A stretch of DNA of 64,000 nucleotides, from positions 2,163,059 through 2,227,058 of the forward strand of contig NZ_CP089975.1 of assembly GCF_029581575.1 (NCBI RefSeq), given 5' to 3'. Shown here in pieces: positions 40,292-49,223 of the stretch. Both the position numbers and the translations under genes were made by a program. Origin of the DNA: Moraxella nasibovis. GTDB lineage: Bacteria > Pseudomonadota > Gammaproteobacteria > Pseudomonadales > Moraxellaceae. Under the pieces are notes generated by a model. That model had not been told where the DNA came from, did no database searches, and saw only the letters and a list, made by a program, of their open reading frames with translations. Position 1 is the stretch's first letter; every line of letters begins with the position of its first letter.

Positions 40292-41179
40292 ATGAGCTTA
40301 AATAATCTAACAGTTTTGGGTGCGGGCGTTTTGGGTTCGCAAATTGCCTTTCAAGCGGCGTTTCACGGCGTGAAAGTGGTGAGCTACGACATCAACGAGC
40401 AAGCCTTAGCAAACGCCAAAAAACGCTATGACGCATTGGTCGGCGATTACAAAAAAGATTTGAGCGCCAGCGATGAGCAAATCGCCCAAGCCTTTGACAA
40501 TTTGACCCTATCGTCTGATTTGAGCGAAGCGGTAAAAAATGCCGACATCATCATTGAAGCCGTGCCTGAGAATTTGGAACTGAAAAAGCAAGTTTGGGCG
40601 GATGTCGGACAGCTTGCCCCTGCTCACACCATTTTTACCACCAACACTTCTACGCTACTGCCAAGTGCGTTTAATGAAGCCTCTGGCGACAAATCTCGCT
40701 TTTTGGCACTACACTTTGCCAACCGCATTTGGGTGCAAAACATCGTGGAAGTGATGGGAACGGCGGATACCGATCCAGAAGTCGTCAAAGCCACCGAACA
40801 ATTCGCCCGCCAAATGGGCATGGAGCCAATCGTCCTGCACAAAGAGCAAGCAGGCTACATCATCAACAGCTTGCTTGTGCCGTTCTTGCACGCCGCCAGC
40901 CACCTGCTTGCCAATGATGTCGCCAGCGCCAAAGACATTGACAAAGTATGGCGTATGGCGTCAGGCTCGCCCAAGGGTCCGTTTGAGGCGATGGATACGG
41001 TGGGACTTCGCACCGTGCATACCATTCACTCTGCCAAAGCTGAGGCGACAGGCGATCCTTTGACCGCTCACTTTGTCGAAATTTTAAAAAGTGAGTACCT
41101 TGATAAAGGCAAAACAGGTCGTGAAAGTCGCTCAGGCTTTTATGAGTATGACGACAACGGCAAGGTGATTTTGGATTAA
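40292..41179 (+). CDS. 3-hydroxyacyl-CoA dehydrogenase, NAD-binding type
   Basis: 295 residues. Rossmann motif GAGVLGSQIAFQAAFHG at the N-terminus, then the C-terminal helical domain with GPFEAMDTVGLRTVH. Single-domain hydroxyacyl-CoA dehydrogenases oxidise beta-hydroxyacyl-CoA; some of this size act on carnitine or gulonate instead. The second of two adjacent ATGs (40292) has CGGAG six bases before it. Belongs to the proposed AraC regulon. Confidence 0.8.
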   Translation: MSLNNLTVLGAGVLGSQIAFQAAFHGVKVVSYDINEQALANAKKRYDALVGDYKKDLSASDEQIAQAFDNLTLSSDLSEAVKNADIIIEAVPENLELKKQVWADVGQLAPAHTIFTTNTSTLLPSAFNEASGDKSRFLALHFANRIWVQNIVEVMGTADTDPEVVKATEQFARQMGMEPIVLHKEQAGYIINSLLVPFLHAASHLLANDVASAKDIDKVWRMASGSPKGPFEAMDTVGLRTVHTIHSAKAEATGDPLTAHFVEILKSEYLDKGKTGRESRSGFYEYDDNGKVILD

Positions 41180-41248
41180 GATCTGATCATCATTGTGACT
41201 GAGCCGATCCGCCTTAGACACTCTTGGATGTCTTAGCACAATGACAAA

Positions 41249-41289
41249 CCGCTCCCCCCAATCAAATGAGGGGCTGAGCGCTTTTTTGT
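41249..41289 (+). terminator. terminator of the dehydrogenase gene
   Basis: GCTCCCCCCAAT and ATGAGGGGCTGAGC form a bulged stem followed by a T-run. Confidence 0.65.
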
Positions 41290-41361
41290 TTTTTGGATCA
41301 GTCCGCTGAATTTTTTGAGTTTGATGCTTTTTTTGGGGTGTTCGTCGGTTTAAAAACTCCC

Positions 41362-41403
41362 ATTTTTACCCCAAAATTTTCCAATTTTGACCTATTTTAT
41401 AAT
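41362..41403 (+). promoter_or_regulatory. AraC-type double operator, copy 4, with -10 box (MFS gene)
   Basis: ATTTTTACCCCAAAAT (41362-41377), six bases, then ATTTTGACCTATTTTA (41384-41399), directly overlapping TATAAT at 41398-41403, the likely -10. No good -35 is present, as expected for an activator-dependent promoter. Confidence 0.7.
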
Positions 41404-41447
41404 AACAAAATCCATTAAAATAGCAAAATTTATGATGATGCGTTCAC

Positions 41448-43052
41448 ATGGCACTCCACGATAACGGTTATGTTTTTAAACCTGACGAACAGCCCTTCAT
41501 GGCAGGCTCGCCTGCGTCGCCCATTCACAAGGGCAAGCGCAAATTGGCGTATGTGCTGATTGGGCTGTTGCTCATTTTTTGTGCAGGTTTGCAAAATGGA
41601 CTACTCTCTGCCAATGTGCCGCAAATGCGTGGGGCGTTGGCGCTTGATGTGATGCAAGGCGTGTGGGTGCAGTCGGCGTATCTGATGGGTAATGCGGTCA
41701 TGGGATTTATGTGGCTAAAAATCCGTCAGCATTATTCTTTGCAAAAGTTTGTGCGTTGGACATTACTGCTCATGTTTGTCAGCAACATGCTCCAAACTTT
41801 CAGCAATCGTTTCGAGCTTGAACTCATCGCTCGTTTTGTCATGGGCGTTGGCACGAGCGGGCTTCTGACTTTGGGCATGTTTTATTCCATGCAGACCTTT
41901 CGAGCGGGCAGTGCGTTGATTCCACTTGCTCTATCGGCGGGGCTGATGCAGGCGGTGTCTAGCCTGTGTTACATGATTTCGCCCACACTGATGGCAGATG
42001 GCAACATTGAGGCTATTTTTGTTTTTCAGCTCGCCATCACGCTCATTTGTCTGTCGGCGGTGCTATGGCTGCCCCTACCAAAGGGTTATCACGAGCCGTC
42101 TTTGACTTGGCAAGACTGGCTAACTTTTGGGCTGTTTGCCACAGGCATGGCACTTTTGTGTGGCTATTTGAGCTTGGGCAATGTACTGTGGTGGACGACC
42201 AACTGGCTTGGGTTTTTATTGGCTGGTGGCGTGGGCTTGATTGGCTTGGCGTTGTGGTTTGAGGCGGGACGAGAGAGACCACTCATTAACTGGCATTGGA
42301 TTTCGGCACGGCAGATTGCCTATTTTTTATTGATGGCGATGATGACACGGCTGTTTACCACCGAGCAGAGCGTTGGGGCAGGGGGCGTGCTAAACCTGAT
42401 GGGACTGTCAAGTGAACAGTTGTACGATTATTATAAAATCATCTTTTTGGCAAGTCTGGCAGGGCTTGTGATGAGTATCGTTACCCTAAACCCCAAAGAT
42501 GTGCGTAAAAACACCGTCATCGCCCTGTTTGGCATTGCGTTGGGGGCGTATTTGGACATTGGCGTTACGGTGGATACGCCTGTGTCGCATTTTTATGTGA
42601 GCCAAGCCTTGATCGCTTTTGCCACTTTTTACTTCTCAGGGCCTGTGATGTTAGAGGGTATGGTGCGAGCGATTGCCGAGGGCATTGACCAGATTGCAGG
42701 TTTTATCGCCGTGTTTTCGGCAACCCAAGTTTTGGGCGGACTTCTGGGCAATGCCGTGTTTGGGGCGTATGTGAACATCAAAACCACAGAACATTTATCA
42801 AATCTCGCCGCCCAAATCGTGCTTGACAACGGCACCATCACCGCCCAAAACGCCACGCAAGCGATGCAAATGGCGAATATGGAAGCTCGTATTTTGGCGT
42901 ATAACGATTTGTTTTTTGTCATTTGGGTGGTGGTCAGTGTGATGTTTGCCGTCAAATTTGTGGTGTGGGCGTATCGGCGGTATCATAAAATTGATGTGCT
43001 TGAAGTGGAAATGCAAAAACTGCAAGCCTATTTGGAAAGTACAAAAGCTTAA
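41448..43052 (+). CDS. DHA2-type MFS exporter, EmrB/FarB-like
   Basis: 534-residue permease with about 14 membrane helices and a short cytosolic N-tail (1-30) and coiled C-tail. Architecture and the HlyD partner that follows place it with EmrB/FarB-type drug or fatty-acid exporters; several conserved DHA2 loop motifs are weak, so substrate is open. No TolC-type gene is adjacent. Transcribed from the operator-bearing promoter just upstream. Confidence 0.8.
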   Translation: MALHDNGYVFKPDEQPFMAGSPASPIHKGKRKLAYVLIGLLLIFCAGLQNGLLSANVPQMRGALALDVMQGVWVQSAYLMGNAVMGFMWLKIRQHYSLQKFVRWTLLLMFVSNMLQTFSNRFELELIARFVMGVGTSGLLTLGMFYSMQTFRAGSALIPLALSAGLMQAVSSLCYMISPTLMADGNIEAIFVFQLAITLICLSAVLWLPLPKGYHEPSLTWQDWLTFGLFATGMALLCGYLSLGNVLWWTTNWLGFLLAGGVGLIGLALWFEAGRERPLINWHWISARQIAYFLLMAMMTRLFTTEQSVGAGGVLNLMGLSSEQLYDYYKIIFLASLAGLVMSIVTLNPKDVRKNTVIALFGIALGAYLDIGVTVDTPVSHFYVSQALIAFATFYFSGPVMLEGMVRAIAEGIDQIAGFIAVFSATQVLGGLLGNAVFGAYVNIKTTEHLSNLAAQIVLDNGTITAQNATQAMQMANMEARILAYNDLFFVIWVVVSVMFAVKFVVWAYRRYHKIDVLEVEMQKLQAYLESTKA

Positions 43053-43142
43053 CGATGAATTTAAAATAACTTATTGATTTAGTTTGTTAAATGAAATTTA
43101 AGTTTGATTTTAAAACTTAAAATTGGCAAAGCGAGAACCAAA

Positions 43143-44255
43143 ATGACCGACAACAATCCAACAAACAACAATGATTTGCCAAATGACGCACAATCAGCAC
43201 AAGATCAAACTTGGCAACCCAAGAAAAAATCCCCTGCCAAACGCTTGCTCGTTTTAGCACTGCTCATCGCAGGGGTGATTGGGATTTTGTACGCTTATCA
43301 ACTACCGCCTTTTTCGCCTAGTTACATCGAGACCAACAACGCCTATGTGCGTGGCAAGCCCACCCAAGTCAGCCCAAAAGTGGCAGGCTATGTGCGTCAG
43401 ATTATGGTGCAAGATTATCAGTTTGTGGAAAAAGGTCAGCCCCTTGTGCAGATTGAAACCGACCAATACGAGATGAGACTTGCCCAAGCCAAAGCAGGCG
43501 TGCTAAGCCAACAGGCGACTCTTGGCAAAATCAAGCAAGCCCAAAATTCCGCCGCCGCCAATGTCGCTGTGATGGATGCTAATATTGAGTCGGCAAAGGT
43601 CAATCTTGCCAACGCCAAAGCCCAGCACGCACGACTGGCAGAGCTTGTCAAAATGGACGCCGTGTCTCGTCAGGATTTTGAAAACTCGCTTGCCAATGTG
43701 CAAAAAGCCGAAATCGCCGTCTTACAAGCCCAAGCCCAAAAGAAAAATGCCGAACAAGAGATTGCCAATGTTGTTGTCAATGAAAAGAGCAATCTGGTGG
43801 CGATTGACAATGCCAAAGCAGGGCTTGAACTTGCCGAATTGGAGCTGTCGCAAACCTTGATTAAAGCCCCGATTAGCGGACGGCTGAACGAGATTTTGGT
43901 CAAAGAAGGTCAGCTTGTGGCGGTGGGGGCGAATTTGATGAGCATTGTGCCGTCTGATTTGTGGATTGTTGCCAATGTCAAAGAAACCGAAATTAGCCAA
44001 ATCGCCATCGGACAACCTGCAACCATCACGGTGGATGCACTTGGCAGTAAGCAAGTTTTGACAGGCAAAGTGGTGCAAATCGCCCCTGCCACAGGCTCAG
44101 AATTTAGCGTCAATAAAACCGACCCTAGCACGGGCAATTTTATCAAAGTCGCCCAACGAGTGCCTGTCAAAATCGCCTTTGACAACCCAACTGACGCCAG
44201 CCAAATCCAAATGGGAATGAGTGCGGTGGTGAGGATTGATAAGGTAAAAGAATGA
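43143..44255 (+). CDS. HlyD/EmrA-family membrane fusion protein
   Basis: Periplasmic adaptor of 370 residues: polar N-tail, one membrane segment at about 36-54, lipoyl-like halves around ETNNAYVRGKPTQVSPKVAGYV and LIKAPISGRLNEILVKEGQLV, and a long coiled coil between (about 115-215). Partner of the MFS exporter 90 bases upstream. ATG at 43143; the frame upstream lacks family sequence. Confidence 0.88.
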   Translation: MTDNNPTNNNDLPNDAQSAQDQTWQPKKKSPAKRLLVLALLIAGVIGILYAYQLPPFSPSYIETNNAYVRGKPTQVSPKVAGYVRQIMVQDYQFVEKGQPLVQIETDQYEMRLAQAKAGVLSQQATLGKIKQAQNSAAANVAVMDANIESAKVNLANAKAQHARLAELVKMDAVSRQDFENSLANVQKAEIAVLQAQAQKKNAEQEIANVVVNEKSNLVAIDNAKAGLELAELELSQTLIKAPISGRLNEILVKEGQLVAVGANLMSIVPSDLWIVANVKETEISQIAIGQPATITVDALGSKQVLTGKVVQIAPATGSEFSVNKTDPSTGNFIKVAQRVPVKIAFDNPTDASQIQMGMSAVVRIDKVKE

Positions 44256-44278
44256 ACACTTAAAAACAGCATCAAAAG

Positions 44279-44312
44279 CACCGCCCAAGTAAAACTTGGG
44301 CGGTGTTTTTAT
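44279..44312 (+). terminator. terminator of the MFS-HlyD pair
   Basis: CACCGCCCAAGT and ACTTGGGCGGTG pair perfectly, followed by TTTTTA. Confidence 0.92.
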
Positions 44313-44367
44313 ACCCTAAACCTCAAAACTATAATGATTTCAACCCAAAACACAACAAAATTTTTTT

Positions 44368-44437
44368 CCGTTCGTGGTGAGCCTGTCGAACCATGAATGA
44401 AAAAACCGCCACCCTTCGACAAGCTCAGGGCGAACGG
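44368..44437. repeat. 70-bp inverted repeat, CCGTTCG type
   Basis: Left arm CCGTTCGTGGTGAGCCTGTC, right arm GACAAGCTCAGGGCGAACGG, imperfectly complementary. This kind of element is dispersed in many proteobacterial genomes. A decayed arm is at 18-55. Confidence 0.8.
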
Positions 44438-44575
44438 TTTTTGTAGTATTTTAATATGAATTGAGCATACCACATTGGGCGTGTAACACCCCACCCCACC
44501 AAAAAAACAATTCTGTGGTAATTTTGTGTTCGGTGGGTATAGCATACCAATTGAACTTAAAAATTGACACGGATT

Positions 44576-44640
44576 TGTAGGGACGCATCGCATACGCCCT
44601 TTGGTTTTTTGGCATATCACATACGCCGTTTGTAAATTCA
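44576..44640. repeat. possible dispersed repeat, GTAGGGACGCATCGCATACG type
   Basis: TGTAGGGACGCATCGCATAC followed at 40 bases by a second CATATCACATACGCC. It resembles short dispersed repeats of this family and fills part of the 626-base gap before ribBA. The remaining gap shows no gene. Confidence 0.45.
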
Positions 44641-44852
44641 TCAGGACAAATGCCATTCACCCTTACGGTGGTAAAATTTGGCTGATGTGTTTTGAGGTTA
44701 ATTAACCATACATGCTATTCATTTAACCTCAAAAGCTGCCACAATTCATCTTTTTAAATCTGGGCAAGCTGACTGATGAGTAAATATCCACAAAAAAGCT
44801 CCCAAATTTCGCCCATCATCCTTTATAATGAGCAAAACACCCCCATATCTTT

Positions 44853-44858
44853 TATAAT
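44853..44858 (+). promoter_or_regulatory. candidate -10 element of ribBA-like gene
   Basis: TATAAT 24 bases before the start; a second TATAAT lies at about 44823. No clear -35 was assigned. Confidence 0.4.
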
Positions 44859-44881
44859 TTTAACAACTAGGCAGAAAGCTC

Positions 44882-45970
44882 ATGGCACTAAATACCGCCA
44901 CCGAAATCATCGAAGACATCAAAGCAGGCAAAATGGTCATCCTTATGGACGATGAAGACCGTGAAAACGAGGGCGACATCGTCATCGCAGCCAGTCACAT
45001 CACCCCCGAGGCGATCAATTTCATGATCACGCACGCCCGAGGCTTGGTGTGCCTGACCATCACTGAAGAGCGTGCCGAACAGCTTAATCTGGGACTGATG
45101 AGCGACAAAAATGGCTCACAGTTTAGCACCAATTTCACCGTCTCCATTGAGGCAGCGACAGGCGTCACCACAGGTATCTCCGCCACTGACCGCGCCCTGA
45201 CCGTGCAGCGTGCCATCGCCCCTTATGCCAAGCCCACCGACATCGTCAGCCCAGGGCATATTTTCCCCATCATCGCCAAAAAAGGCGGCGTGCTGCACCG
45301 AGCAGGACACACCGAGGCGGGCTGCGACTTGGCACGCCTAGCGGGGCTTGAGCCATCATCGGTGATTTGTGAAATCATCAAGCCAGACGGCGAAATGGCT
45401 CGCCGTGATGACCTGGAAATCTTTGCCAAAGAGCACGGGCTAAAAATCGGCACCATCGCCGACCTTATCCACTACCGCCTGACCAACGAGCAGACCGTCG
45501 AACTCATTGACAGCAGCACACTAGATACCGAGTTTGGCACTTTCAAACTACATCGCTTTAAAGAATATGGCGCCAGCGAGACGCACATCGCCTTGGTCAA
45601 GGGCGACCCAAAAAATGGCATCAGCACCGTGCGAGTACATAGCCTAAACCCGCTCAAAGACCTGTTTGGCGCCCATGTCAAAGACGGCTGGGACATGCGC
45701 CTAGCACTACAAACCATCGCAGACAGCGAACAAGGCGTGTTTTTGTGGATCGCTGATGGGCGAGTGCTCGATGTCAGCGCCGCCATAGACAAATGCCATC
45801 AACACAGCAGCGTGCATGAAGAAAGCGAGCCCTACCGCACCATCGGTGTCGGCGCACAGATTCTCAAACTCTTGGGCGTAGAAGACATGCGCCTATTATC
45901 AAGCCCTGCCAAATTCAATGTCTCAGGCTTTGACCTAAACATCGTAGAATCCATCAGCGCACCGAAATAA
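44882..45970 (+). CDS. ribB: 3,4-dihydroxy-2-butanone-4-phosphate synthase with degenerate GTP cyclohydrolase II domain
   Basis: RibB converts ribulose 5-phosphate to the four-carbon riboflavin precursor. Residues 1-200 are a complete DHBP synthase: DDEDRENEGDIV, HTEAGCDLARLAG. Residues 205-362 follow the RibA fold (VRVHSLNPLKDLFGAH) but lack the three zinc-binding Cys that normally follow VRVHSE in the DCG segment, so cyclohydrolase activity is unlikely and another RibA must supply it. ribE and ribD lie 10-13 kb away. Confidence 0.92.
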   Translation: MALNTATEIIEDIKAGKMVILMDDEDRENEGDIVIAASHITPEAINFMITHARGLVCLTITEERAEQLNLGLMSDKNGSQFSTNFTVSIEAATGVTTGISATDRALTVQRAIAPYAKPTDIVSPGHIFPIIAKKGGVLHRAGHTEAGCDLARLAGLEPSSVICEIIKPDGEMARRDDLEIFAKEHGLKIGTIADLIHYRLTNEQTVELIDSSTLDTEFGTFKLHRFKEYGASETHIALVKGDPKNGISTVRVHSLNPLKDLFGAHVKDGWDMRLALQTIADSEQGVFLWIADGRVLDVSAAIDKCHQHSSVHEESEPYRTIGVGAQILKLLGVEDMRLLSSPAKFNVSGFDLNIVESISAPK

Positions 45971-46197
45971 CATCACAAAATCTGCCCCAAGCATTCACAC
46001 AAATTTACAGTTTGGTCATGTTTGGGGCAGATTGGCGAATTTTAAGACAGACCTTATACAAATGTTTGCCTACCTTAACCAATAAACCCGCCCAAGTTAT
46101 GTATAATTGACCCAAGAGCAATTCTCTTACTAGGTAAATTTATTTAGTAAATTTATTTAATAAATTTTAAAGAAATCAACAACATAGGAAAATTATC

Positions 46198-46446
46198 ATG
46201 ATTTGGTCAATTATTGTAGGTTTGGTTGTAGGTCTGTTGGCACGAGCCATTAAACCCGGTGCAGACAGCATGGGCTGGATTCTCACCATCATTCTAGGCA
46301 TGGTCGGTGCGTCGGTGGGTGGATTCATCGCAAGCGCACTTGGCATCCACACAGATGGCGGCATCGGCGGTCTCATCATCTCGGTCATCGGCGCCATCAT
46401 CGTGCTATTCATTTATGAATTGATCGCTGGTCGTACCAGACGCTGA
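46198..46446 (+). CDS. GlsB/YeaQ/YmgE-family small membrane stress protein
   Basis: 82-residue inner-membrane protein with three Gly-rich helices (about 3-20, 28-47, 53-76); GLLARAIKPG and GWILTIILGMVGASVGGF are family landmarks. Also called transglycosylase-associated protein, though enzymatic activity is not established. Monocistronic with a terminator. Confidence 0.88.
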   Translation: MIWSIIVGLVVGLLARAIKPGADSMGWILTIILGMVGASVGGFIASALGIHTDGGIGGLIISVIGAIIVLFIYELIAGRTRR

Positions 46447-46462
46447 TTTTGGGCAATTTTAT

Positions 46463-46497
46463 AAAAAAAGCAGAAAAGTTTTTTCTGCTTTTTTTAT
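46463..46497. terminator. bidirectional terminator between glsB-type gene and znuD
   Basis: AAAAAAGCAGAAAA and TTTTCTGCTTTTTT pair around a short loop between convergent genes. Confidence 0.9.
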
Positions 46498-46522
46498 TTG
46501 GCGGGTATTTTGCTTAGACGGC

Positions 46523-49090
46523 TTAGAATTTGACATTCACACCTAGGCTAAAATTTCGCCCCATCTGCGGGATATAAGACAGATGCGACTCGTGCGCATA
46601 GACTTTCTCGTCAAGCAGGTTGTTGGCGTTAAAGAACACAGAATAATCCAGATCATCTTTGTAGTTTTGGTAAGTCAGACCCAAATTGAGCAGATGATGC
46701 CCTTTGGTCGGCGCCTCAAATTTGGAGATCTTATCTTGATCAAAAGTGCGTACATACTCCAGACTACCCGACCATTTGTCATCAAAATCTGCCTTCACAC
46801 GAGTCCCCAGACGCATCGGCGGCAGGCGTGGCGTGTGGCGGTCTTCTTGGGCGGAATAGACTTTGGTGTCAGGATTGCCCCACCCACCCAAAATAAGATC
46901 CGAAACAATCGGCGGCATGTCGTGCAGCTTGCCTTTGACATAGTCACCAAAGACAGACACATGATACACATCGTTTAGCTGATAGCCCACCTTCGCCTCC
47001 ACCCCATAAAACCTAGCAGGGCTTTGGTCATAGCGGTTGATGCGGAGTTTTTTAAGATGATTGACTCTGGCTGTGCCTAGATATTCGTTGATCGTGGACA
47101 GATAAATATAATTATCAAAATCGTACAAATAGCCTGCCACCGCATAGTCCAATTTATCGCCATTAAACTTCAAGCCCAACTCATAATTATTGGATTTTTC
47201 TTTGGTGAGATGACGGTTGCCAATCTCAAAAGAATTGGTGGCAAGGTGCATGCCATGCGTGTACAGCTCTTGGCTGTTTGGCAGGCGCTCTTGGTGCGAT
47301 GCGTTCAAAGACAGTGTATATTGTGGCAAGAATTTCCAATGCACGCCCAGCGCATAAGAGCGAGCCGTATTCTTATGCGGCTTTGTGGCAGCCAAAGCAT
47401 CATCGATCGCAGCTTGTAGCTTTTCTGGGTTTAGCCTTAGGCGGCTGCGCTCTTTCATGATGTCTTGGATATGGTCGGTATCATAATCCATCGCCACCTT
47501 TTGTTTTTCAAGGCGAGTACCAAATTCAACCGACACACTGCCCACATCATACTGACCCATTGCAAATAAGGCTTTGTTTTTTAGGACATTTTGGGTCAAA
47601 AGCTGGCGCTTACGCCATTCGGTTTGTGTGGATAGGGCGCTGTTGTCTTGCTCGGTGTACTGCACACCCCACAGGGCTTTGAGTCGGTCGGTTGGCGTGT
47701 GCGTCAGCTCCACTCGTGCCACCTTGCCTTTATTCATAAAAGAAGTGGTGACGACATCACCTTCTTTTTCATCGTGCTGATAATCCACATAGCCCACATT
47801 AGCACGCACCTTATCTACAAATGGCGCAGGGTTGTCCCACTCAGTGCGCAAATCATAGCGGCGAGTGGTCAGATCCACAAATGGCGCACCGTGACCATCA
47901 TGCTTTCGGTGCACGCCGTGCGAATGGTTGAAATTCTCAAGAGCGTGGTCGGCGCAGTCTGGGCGTGGGTTGATGTAATTGACATCATCTTCATTGATGA
48001 GCTGCGGGTAAGTCGCCAAATATGGTCGATCCCACAGGCTGTCAAAGATAGAAATCACCCCACAGCCTTCATAGATGGCATTGTGCGCAGGCAAGCCGTA
48101 CTTATCTTTGCGCTCGCTCACCGCCACACCCACATAGCCTGCATCCCCAATCCAAGACACACCCAAACTGCCAGATTTTGAATCTGCCCAGCTTTCAGGC
48201 AGATGATCAAAATGATAATTTTGAATGGTGGATAAATCCTGCTCCAAGATCGCTTTTTGTCTTAGATAGCCCGCCTCATCGCTGATAAAATAAGTCTTAT
48301 CTCGCCAAGAAAGCGGTGTGCCATCTTTAATGGCTTGCCATTCTTTTTCCAAAGCAGCCAGACGCTCTGGGGCTTTGACATAGCGGTCGATTTGGTTTTC
48401 ATTGTCAAAAGTGGTGTAGGCGTAGTTTGGTGTGCGGTAGTTGCCAGCAGATTTGCCAAGACCTTCTAAATGCACGGCGACATTTTGCCCCATCGCAAAA
48501 GTAATCGCCCCCGTGCCAAGCTTTTCGTTATTTCCTGTATTAAACCGCAGACCAGCCTCACCGACGATGGGCTTGGCAGGCATTTTTGTGGGAATTTTAT
48601 TATCAACAATATTTACCGCCCCTGCCGAATTACCCGACTTATAAAGCAAAGTACTCACCCCTCGTACCACCTCGGCTTGTTTGGCAAGTACAGTATCTAC
48701 CATGACCGCATGATCTGGTGACAGGTGCGCCATGTCGATGACATCAGCATTGTTTTGCAAAATGGTGATGCGCTTACCCTCTTGCCCACGAATGATCGGT
48801 GCAGATGCTCCACCGCCAAACTGATTGGAATGAATGCCCAGCTCACCATCCAAAGCATCGCCAAGCGTGGTGGCTCGCTGTTTCAACTCGTTGGCACGCA
48901 CGGTTACATCCGAGACATTCTCCCTGCGACCTAGCAAATTAGTCTGGGTCCCCGCACCACTCACCGTCACCACCAGCGTATCCATCGTCACGCTTGGCTC
49001 GTCAGACACCTCATCATCAGCATGTGCCGTATGCGCAAAAAAAGCCGTCATCACAGCCAAATACAGCGCATTTTTTGTCATTTTTGTCAT
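46523..49090 (-). CDS. znuD: TonB-dependent zinc receptor ZnuD
   Basis: Outer-membrane receptor for zinc, as in Neisseria and Moraxella. About 855 residues: signal peptide ending at HTAHA, TonB-box-like MDTLVVTV, plug domain with APIIRGQEGKRITILQN, and a 22-strand barrel ending in Phe (GVNVKF). An extracellular loop has the metal-binding cluster NHSHGVHRKHDGHG, with a Cys pair nearby, which is diagnostic. ATG at 49090 gives the signal peptide; ATG 49081 is equally possible. A Zur-like site lies just upstream. Confidence 0.9.
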   Translation of the reverse strand: MTKMTKNALYLAVMTAFFAHTAHADDEVSDEPSVTMDTLVVTVSGAGTQTNLLGRRENVSDVTVRANELKQRATTLGDALDGELGIHSNQFGGGASAPIIRGQEGKRITILQNNADVIDMAHLSPDHAVMVDTVLAKQAEVVRGVSTLLYKSGNSAGAVNIVDNKIPTKMPAKPIVGEAGLRFNTGNNEKLGTGAITFAMGQNVAVHLEGLGKSAGNYRTPNYAYTTFDNENQIDRYVKAPERLAALEKEWQAIKDGTPLSWRDKTYFISDEAGYLRQKAILEQDLSTIQNYHFDHLPESWADSKSGSLGVSWIGDAGYVGVAVSERKDKYGLPAHNAIYEGCGVISIFDSLWDRPYLATYPQLINEDDVNYINPRPDCADHALENFNHSHGVHRKHDGHGAPFVDLTTRRYDLRTEWDNPAPFVDKVRANVGYVDYQHDEKEGDVVTTSFMNKGKVARVELTHTPTDRLKALWGVQYTEQDNSALSTQTEWRKRQLLTQNVLKNKALFAMGQYDVGSVSVEFGTRLEKQKVAMDYDTDHIQDIMKERSRLRLNPEKLQAAIDDALAATKPHKNTARSYALGVHWKFLPQYTLSLNASHQERLPNSQELYTHGMHLATNSFEIGNRHLTKEKSNNYELGLKFNGDKLDYAVAGYLYDFDNYIYLSTINEYLGTARVNHLKKLRINRYDQSPARFYGVEAKVGYQLNDVYHVSVFGDYVKGKLHDMPPIVSDLILGGWGNPDTKVYSAQEDRHTPRLPPMRLGTRVKADFDDKWSGSLEYVRTFDQDKISKFEAPTKGHHLLNLGLTYQNYKDDLDYSVFFNANNLLDEKVYAHESHLSYIPQMGRNFSLGVNVKF

Positions 49091-49115
49091 AACATTAGCC
49101 CAATAAAAAGAATTT

Positions 49116-49136
49116 GGCAATATTATAACATCATTG
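49116..49136 (-). promoter_or_regulatory. putative Zur box upstream of znuD
   Basis: On the minus strand GATGTTATAATATTGCC matches the left half and centre of the E. coli Zur consensus (ATGTTATANTAT), with the right half poor. Position 26-46 bases before the start suits zinc repression. Confidence 0.45.
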
Positions 49137-49175
49137 TTAATAAATGCAATAACATAACTTTTTCAAGTATAAAAA

Positions 49176-49204
49176 AACCACCCAAAGAAACCTTTGAGCG
49201 GTTT
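49176..49204 (-). terminator. terminator of dprA-tsaC
   Basis: AACCACCCAAAG and CTTTGAGCGGTT pair with two mismatches; on the minus strand a T-run follows. Confidence 0.65.
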
Positions 49205-49223
49205 GATAAATCTGAATCAAAAA

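Noticed and set aside
44657..44881. FMN riboswitch before the ribBA-like gene
   Set aside because: TTACGGTGGTAAA and CTGATGAGTAA recall short pieces of the RFN element, but the AGGG opening, the paired arms and the order of conserved blocks are missing.
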